In this document: piece after piece, positions 1-7,300 of the stretch
Position numbering within the stretch: the stretch's first letter is position 1
Layout of the letters: every line of letters starts with the position of its first letter
Assembly: GCA_039184055.1 (NCBI GenBank)
Contig: JBCDBH010000070.1
Location: 1-19,693 of the forward strand
Direction of reading: 5' to 3'
DNA from: JBCDBH01 sp039184055
Lineage (GTDB): Bacteria; Acidobacteriota; Thermoanaerobaculia; Multivoradales; J023
Length of the DNA: 19,693 nt
Made by a program: the position numbers and the translations under genes
The notes under the pieces: model-generated
What the model saw: only the letters and a program-made list of their open reading frames with translations
Database searches by the model: none
Told to the model about the DNA's origin: nothing

Positions 1-52
1 AGGTCTGTCGTGCGGTGCTTCGCGGTGTCTGTAGCGGCGGGTCGCAAGGACG

Positions 53-1276
53 TTGCCGAGTGAATTGGCCTGGGGTTTCGTGGCGCTATCCGGAATCGCG
101 ATGTATCGAGTCGAGGTGTTCTACAACTCACCCGAGCCCAAACGGGTATGGGCGCACGCGTTTGCTCGCGACCGGGAGATTCACCTCGCTCCCGGGCAGG
201 AAGAGCATTTGCCTCACGAAGCCTGGCATGTGGTGCAGCAGGCCGAGGGTCGCGTGCCATCACGGGCGCGTCTCGGTGGGGTCGATCTCAACGATGACGC
301 GGGATTGGAAATCGAAGCGAGCCGCCTGGGTGAACGGGCATGGCGACTCGGATCGACCGCGCGAGACGTCTCGACGCCTTTGGGACCCACGCCGCTCACG
401 GGCGCGGCTCGACCCGCGGTAATGCAGCGCGTGCTCGATGCGGATCAAACCGAAGAGCTACGTGCATACATGCGGCAGCAGATCGGTTTCGTCGCCGAGC
501 CCATGGTCCAGGCGATCGCCCGGAGGGCAAACGATCTCGCGTCGGCACGGCAACAGGTCGATCGGATCGCGCAACAACGGGGTGGCGGCGGTGATCGCGG
601 CGGGCGCGTTCGCGAGCCAGAGGCGCCCGCCGAGAACCCGCGACGCCGCCGGCGGAGTCCGTCTCCGCCTGGAGAGGAGGAGCGTGACCCGGACGTGGCA
701 CAGCCTCCTGTACGACGGCGACGAGTCGGGCAAGCGCCAGCACCCGTGGCGGATGTACAGGTCGAAGCTCCCGCGCAACAAGAGGTCGTCGCGGCGGCTC
801 CGGCACGCCCCCGCGACAACGAAGCACGACGGGAGCGTCCTCGTCAGCGAGGTCTGCTCGGTCAAGCGCTAGGAGCCGTCAACCGTGAACGTGGCATCGT
901 GGTGAACGACGAGCTGCGTGAACAGCGTCGCCAGGAAGCGCAGCAGCAACGACGGGCCCAGGAGCGGGAACGTACCCGACGAGCGGCTGTCGTCCAAGAG
1001 GTTCAGCAACGTTTCGATCGGCTGGCGGTTCGAATCATCGGTCGCCGAGGGGTCAACGGCGCGCGTCATCACTACGATGACGGGCAAGGTGTCGCGTCGA
1101 GTGATCGCGATCTCGAGCGAGCGCTGCGGGCTCAAATCGGACAAGCTCAGTATGCGGGTCGAGATCGTGGTCTCGACAATCTATCGATCGATTTTGGCGA
1201 TGGGATTTCGATGATCTTTTCGTACGATCCTGGCCAGAGACGATTGACGATTTTTCACGCCGGACCCGGTGGTTGA
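53..1276 (+). CDS. DUF4157 (eCIS core domain) protein, putative effector/toxin carrier, 5' end uncertain
   Basis: The first ~90 residues match the DUF4157/eCIS-core family: LSGIAM...VFYNSPEP, EIHLAPGQEEHLPHEAWHVV, QQAEGRVPSR, then a NDDAGLEIEA segment. H55-E56-A-W-H59 is the HExxH zinc-protease-like motif. The family is known from proteins carried by extracellular contractile injection systems and from polymorphic toxins. Residues ~165-300 are a low-complexity Arg/Gln/Ala/Pro-rich linker with RRRRR and VRRRRV clusters. The last ~80 residues form a compact domain I do not recognise (…DNLSIDFGDGISMIFSYDPG…) that could be the payload. The first possible start after the in-frame stop at 32-34 is TTG at 53, with AAGGA only 2 nt upstream; GTG at 80 and ATG at 101 are alternatives. 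In homologues as I recall them, this TTG position is an internal Leu of an LPxxL segment, so the gene may be 5'-truncated or broken. No injection-system structural gene is visible in the window. Confidence 0.75.
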   Translation: MPSELAWGFVALSGIAMYRVEVFYNSPEPKRVWAHAFARDREIHLAPGQEEHLPHEAWHVVQQAEGRVPSRARLGGVDLNDDAGLEIEASRLGERAWRLGSTARDVSTPLGPTPLTGAARPAVMQRVLDADQTEELRAYMRQQIGFVAEPMVQAIARRANDLASARQQVDRIAQQRGGGGDRGGRVREPEAPAENPRRRRRSPSPPGEEERDPDVAQPPVRRRRVGQAPAPVADVQVEAPAQQEVVAAAPARPRDNEARRERPRQRGLLGQALGAVNRERGIVVNDELREQRRQEAQQQRRAQERERTRRAAVVQEVQQRFDRLAVRIIGRRGVNGARHHYDDGQGVASSDRDLERALRAQIGQAQYAGRDRGLDNLSIDFGDGISMIFSYDPGQRRLTIFHAGPGG

Positions 1277-1287
1277 TCGAATCAACC
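1271..1287. terminator. Hairpin overlapping the DUF4157 stop codon
   Basis: GGTTGAT, loop CGA, ATCAACC gives a perfect 7-bp stem with a 3-nt loop. The TGA stop lies at 1274-1276 inside the left arm. There is no T-tract on either side, so it may be an RNA 3'-end stabiliser or one part of a bidirectional termination zone between two convergent genes. Confidence 0.35.
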
Positions 1288-1301
1288 GATGAGACCGGCA
1301 T

Positions 1302-1332
1302 CGCGGCCACCTCTGATGAGCGGGCGGCCGCG
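1302..1332. terminator. GC-rich inverted repeat between convergent genes
   Basis: CGCGGCC (1302-1308) and GGCCGCG (1326-1332) form a perfect 7-bp stem around a 17-nt loop in the 62-bp gap between the DUF4157 gene and the 3' end of the giant DUF11 gene. The symmetric position suits a shared terminator, but no U-run follows on either strand. Confidence 0.3.
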
Positions 1333-1338
1333 TGTCGA

Positions 1339-4300
1339 TCACTGGATGGTCGAGCTCCACGCCGAGGTGTCACCGGATTCGAAGCCGTCTAGGAAGATCA
1401 CGGTGTCGACGTCGATGCTCACCGAGTCGCTGTTGTTACCCGGTACGGGGTCGTCGGTGAGCGGGGTAGCGGTGGCGGTGTTGGTCAAGGTGGTGCCGTT
1501 CGGCGCGATGACGGTAGCGTCGGCGGTGAAGCGCAGCTCTTCGCCGACGTCGAGGTCGACGGTGAGGTCGATGTCACCCGTTCCTGGGGCGGGACAGACG
1601 GAGCTGCCGGTACAGGTCCAGGTGATGCCCGCCAGCCCGACCGGGAAGAGGTTCTCGATACGTAAGGCGAGCGAGATCGTGGGACCGTCGTTGCGGACGA
1701 CGATGGTGAGCTGGACGGGATCCCCCGAGACGACACCAGGATCGTCGACGTCGACCGTGACGCTGACATCGGCGAGGGTGCCGAGGGTGTCGGTATCGGT
1801 GGCGCTGTTGTTGCCCGGGTTGGGGTCGATGACGTTGGCCGGTGGCGCGAGGGTCGCGGTGTTGACCAGGTCACCGGTGGCGCTGTCGTCGATGGTCGCG
1901 GTGGCGTCGTAGGTCAGGCTGCCGCCCACCGGCAGATCGATGATCTCCACGATGTCGCCGTTGCCGACCGTGTTGGGGCAGACTGCGCCACCGAGGGCGG
2001 CGCAGTCCCAGCTCACCGCGATCACCTCGGCTGGAAAGAGATCGGTGAGGGTGGCGCCGATGACGTTGTCGGGACCGAGGTTGGTGGCGACGATGCGATA
2101 GGTCACCTGACTTCCAGGGGCGGCGATATCGACGCCATCGTCCTTGGTGACACGCAGATCGGCCTGCAGGCTGATCAGCGTATCGACGTCGGTGGCGCTG
2201 TTGTTGCCGGGCACTGGATCGTCGACGCCCGATGGCGCGGCGACGGTGGCGGTGTTGACCAGGTCGCCGGTGGCGCTGTCGTCGATCGTCGCCACGGCGA
2301 GATAGGTGAGCGAGCTACCGGCTGGCAGATCGGGGTTTTCGACGATGTCGCCGTTGCCGAGCGCGTTGGGACAGGTGGTGCCGGTTGCCGAGCAGGTCCA
2401 ATCGACGTTGGTGATGGCGCTCGGAAAGGTGTCGTTGACGCTGGCGCCGACGACGGCGCTCGGTCCCGCGTTGGCGACCACGATGGTGTAGGTCACCTGG
2501 CCACCGGCGATGGCGATATCGACGCCATCGTCTTTGCTGATCGACAGATCGGCGGTCGGGACGAGGGTGTCGCTGTCGGTGGCGCTGTTGTTGGCCGTAT
2601 CCGGGTCGGTGCCGGTCGCGGTGACGGTGGCGGTGTTGTCGAGGTCGCCGGTGGCGGCCGGATCGATGCTCGCCACGGCGGTGTAGGTGAGGCTGCCACC
2701 CACCGGGATATCGACGGTATCGACGATATCGCCACTCCCGACGCCGCTACAGGTGGCGCCGGGGTCGGGGGCACAGCTCCAGCTCACCGTGTCGATGACG
2801 GCTGGAAAGAGATCTTCGACCGTTGCGCCGATGGCGTCGCTCGGTCCGGCGTTGCTCACCACCAGCGTGTAGGTGGTGTCGGTGCCGGGGATCGAGGTGG
2901 TGACGCCGTTGTCTTTGCTGATCGACAGATCGGTTTCCGGTGCGGTGAAGGGGTCGGTATCGGTGGCGCTGTTGTTGGTGGCGTCGGGATCGGTGGTGCC
3001 ATCCGGCACGGCGACGGTGGCGGTGTTCACGAGGTCGCCCGTGGTCCCTGGATCGGTGCTCGCGATCAAGGTGTAGGTGACGCTGTCGCCGAGTGGGAGG
3101 TCGACGGTGTCGTCGAGATCGCCCGAGCCGTTGGCGCCACAGCTGGCGTTGCCGTTCGGCACGCAGCTCCAGGTGGCGGTGGTGATCCCGGCCGGAAGCA
3201 CGTCGCTCACCGTGGCGGCGGTGACGTTGCTCGGCCCCAGGTTGGTGACGGTGATCGTATAGGTCACGTCGGTGCCCGGGACGATATCGGTCAGGCTGTT
3301 GTCTTTGCTGATCGCGAGATCGGCCACCGGCGTGAGCTGGTCGACGTCGGTATCGGTGTTGTCGACCGGATCGATCTCGTCGGGGTGGGCCACCGAAACC
3401 TCGTTGAGCATGTCGCCGGTGGCCGCCGGATCGATATCGACGACGACGGTATAAAGCACCGCGTCGCCGGCCTGCAGGTCGATGGTGTCGTTGAGCGTGG
3501 TCGCACCCGCGGCGCCACAGCTGGCGCCGGCGCTGGCTCCGGGCGCCGGAGCGCAAGTCCAGGCGACGGCGGTGATCTCGGGTGGAAACACGTCGTCCAC
3601 CGAGGCGCCGACGACATCGCTCGGACCGAGGTTGCTCACCGTGATGGTGTAGGTGGTTTGGGTGCCCGGTACGGCGGTGTCGGTGCCGTCGTCTTTGACG
3701 ATGGTGAGATCGGCACGTGGATCGACCGGCGCCGTGTCGGTGGCGCTGTTGTTGCTGAGATCCGGATCGGTGAAACCGTCGGGCGCGGTCACCGTCGCGG
3801 TATTGACCAGATCGGTGGTCAGGTCGGAGGCGATGGTGGCGGTAACGCTGTAGGTCGCCGTGCCCCCGGCGAGCAGGTTGATGCCGTCGAGGATCTCGAC
3901 CGAACCGTTGGCGGTACACGTCGAGCCAGCGGACGCGGCACACGTCCAGGTGACATCCGAGAGCGAGGCCGGGAAGAGGTCTTCGACCTCGGCGCCGATG
4001 GCGTCGGTGGGGCCGAGATTGGTGACGGTGATCGTGTACGCCACCTGGTTACCAGGAACCACGGTACCGGGTAGCACCGCGCCTTCGCCCGCGCTCACCT
4101 TGGTGATCGCGAAGTCGGCGGTCGGCACCAGCGTGTCGGTATCGGTGGCGCTGTTGTTGCCGAGGTCGGGATCGGGCACGCCCATCGGTGGCGTCGCCGT
4201 GGCGGTATTCGACAACGTACCCGAGATGCCGGCGTCGATCATGCCGCTGGCGACGAAGGTCACGACGCCACCGACGGCGATGTCGACCGTCTGCGAGATG

Positions 4301-7300
4301 TCGCCGCTACCTGCCGAGACACCGAGACAGCTCGAGCCCACCGAGGCGGCGCAGCTCCAGCTGACGTTGCTGATGGTGGCGGGGAAGAGATCGTCCACCG
4401 TGACGCCGGCGACGTCGGACGGGCCGAGGTTGGTCACCGTGATGGCGTAGGTGACGTCGGCGCCCGGGGGAATCTCGTCGGTGTTGTTGCTCTTGGTGAT
4501 GGCGAGATCGGCTTCGACGGCGACCGTTGTATTCACTGAAGCCGAGTCGTTGCTCGGATCGAGATCGGAGCTGTCGGTGGTGACGGTGGCGGTATTAACG
4601 ATCATGGTGGCGGCGGCGACATCAGACGCGACGTCGAAGGTGACGGTGACCGCCACCGACGAGCCGGGAAGCAGGGTGCCGAGGTCGCACGGAAAGCCGC
4701 CGTCACACGGCATCGTGGCCGAGACGAAAGTCGTACCGGTGGGTGTCGGATCGTCGAGCACGACGCTGGTCGCCGTACCCGGGCCGAGGTTGCGGACGGT
4801 GAGGGTGTAGACCAGCTGCTCACCGGCCACCACCTCCGCCGGCCCGAGCTTCATCACCTCGAGGTCGACCGCGTCGTTGTCGATCCCGGTGTAGAGCCGC
4901 GCGGTGTTGTCGTCGAGATCGGCGTCGAGCTCGTTGGCGTCGATGGTCGCGACGTTGAGGATCGGATCGGGAGTCGTATACCCGGCCGGAACCTCGAGCA
5001 CGACGTCGATCGCCACCGTTTCACCCGGGGCGATCGGGGCGAGCGCGCACGGCAGGGCGGGGAAGAACGGTGCGCATTCCGGGCTGGTGGAGACGAAGGT
5101 CAATCCCGGGGGTGTCGGATCGTCGAGCAAGACATTGGTCGCCGTCCCCGGGCCCTTTTGCGTGACTTCGAGGGTGGTGGTGAAGGTGCCACCAGGGGTG
5201 GCGGCGAGCGGGCCACGCTTGACCAGCACCAGGTCGATCGGATCGTCGATCAACGTGGTGGTCGCGGTCGACGAGTCGTTGGCGGCGTTGTCGTCGGTGG
5301 TCGAGCTGGTGATCGAGGCGGTGTTGGAGATGATCGTCGGGCCGCTGTAGCCGGTCGGGATGGCCAGGGTGACTTCGACGTCGACGCGGGCGCCCAAGGG
5401 AATCGTGCCGAGAGCGCAGTCGAAACCCGTCTCACAGGGTGCGGTGGCGGAGACGAAGCTGAGCCCGTCGGGAAAGGTCTCGGCGAGCGTGACGCCTCGA
5501 GCATCGTCGGGACCGTGGTTGATCACCGTCAGGGCGTAGGTGACGGTCGAGCCGATGGCGCTGACTTCGGGTGCTTTTTTGATGACCTCGACATCGGCCT
5601 CGCCCGAACGTCCCACCGGGGTTGCCGAGCTGGCTTTGTTGTCGATCGGCCGTGGATCGATGGCGTCGCTCGACACGGCGGCGAAGTTGACGATCGGATC
5701 GGCGCCCCGGTAGTCGAGCGGTACGTCGTAGGTCACGGTGAACATGATCTCGGTACCGGACGGCAGGTTGACGTCACACGGGAAGCCGGCGCTACAGGGC
5801 GCACCGATCGACACCAGCGTGAGACCGCCAGGCGTCGGGTCGGTGATCGTCGTCATCGCGTCGGACGGGCCGTCGTTGCGCAACGACACGACGTAGTCGA
5901 CCGAGTTTCCCGGATCGACCGTCGCCGGTCCGACCGTGCGCAGCTGCAGATCGGCGCGCTTGACCAGCGGGTCCGTGTCGGTGGCGCTGTTCGGACCGTT
6001 GGGGTCACTAGCGTTGGCGGGTAGGGACGCGGTGACGGTATTGCTGATCGTGCCGGTGGCCGAGGAGACGACGGTGCCGGTGATCGCGAACGTGAGCACG
6101 CCACCCACCGGGATGTCCACCGTCTCGTCGAGATCGCCGCTCCCCATCGCGGCGTCACAGGTGGCGCCTCCGCTCGGGGTGCATGTCCAGGTGGCGCCGG
6201 TGAGGATCGTCGGCAAGGTGTCCGCGATGGTGACGCCGAAACCGGCCGAGGGGCCGAGGTTCTCGACCGTGACGACGTAGGTCGTGTCGGTACCGGGCAC
6301 GACCTCGTCGACGCCATTGCTCTTGGTGAGCACGAGATCGATCGACGGCGCCAGACCGGCCGACGAAGTGGCCAGGTCGTTGTCGCTGTCGGGGTCGAGA
6401 TATCCCGCGGGCACTGCGACCATGGCCTGATTGATCACCGCCTGTTGCCAATTCGGATCGACCGTCGCGGTGAGCGTGTAGGTGAGCGTCGCGCCGAACG
6501 GCAGGTCGACCGTATCGGCGATCGGGCCGCTGCCGTTCGCGGTGCACACGCCGTCACCGGTGGCGACACAGCTCCAGGTCGGATCGAGCAGATACGCCGG
6601 AGGCGTGTCGGTTACCGTGGCGCCCGGAGCGTCATTCGGGCCGAGCGGGTTGCTGACCACGATGGTGTAGGTCACCGGCAGACCCGGAACGACGTTCTGC
6701 GGATTGGGGAGGGGATCGAGGTTCTTGACGATGGCCAGATCGCTTTCCGGCGCGATCGTGCTCGTCTTCTCGGCGGTGTTGTTGCCGGGTGTCATGTCGA
6801 CCGTCGACGTGGTCACGGTGGCCGTGTTGGTGACCTGACCGGGTAGCGTCTCCGCCGGCACCGAAAAGGTGACCATCACGGTCGTCATGTCGCTGGTGGC
6901 GAGATCGCTCAACATGCACGGAAAGCCCGCTTCGCAAGGAGCGGTGGCGGACACGAAAACGAGACCCGCCGGGGTCGGATCGTCGAGCACGACGTCGAAG
7001 GCCGTACCCGGACCGCTGTTGGTCACCTGCAGGGTGTAGACGGCGTTGGTACCCGGTCGGATCGAGTCGGGTCCGGTCTTGGTCAGCGCCAGATCGACCG
7101 GCGCGCGGATGTCGTCGGCGTCGGTGGCGCTGTTGTTGTCGGGATCGGGGTCGGTCACCCCGGTGGCCGAGATCGTGGCGGTGTTCGACAGCACGCCAGT
7201 GGCGGTGTCCTCGATCGTCGCCTCGGCGACATAGCTCAACATGCTTCCGGCGGGCATGGCGAGCGTGCCGGTGATGTCGGTCGAGCCGCTCGGCGCCGGG

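Noticed and set aside
2747..3943. Long Arg/His-rich open frame out of phase with the DUF11 gene, and similar long frames on both strands across 1289-9562
   Set aside because: They are by-products of high GC and the repetitive DUF11 coding sequence: composition is implausible, there are no domains, and the boundaries vary from repeat to repeat.
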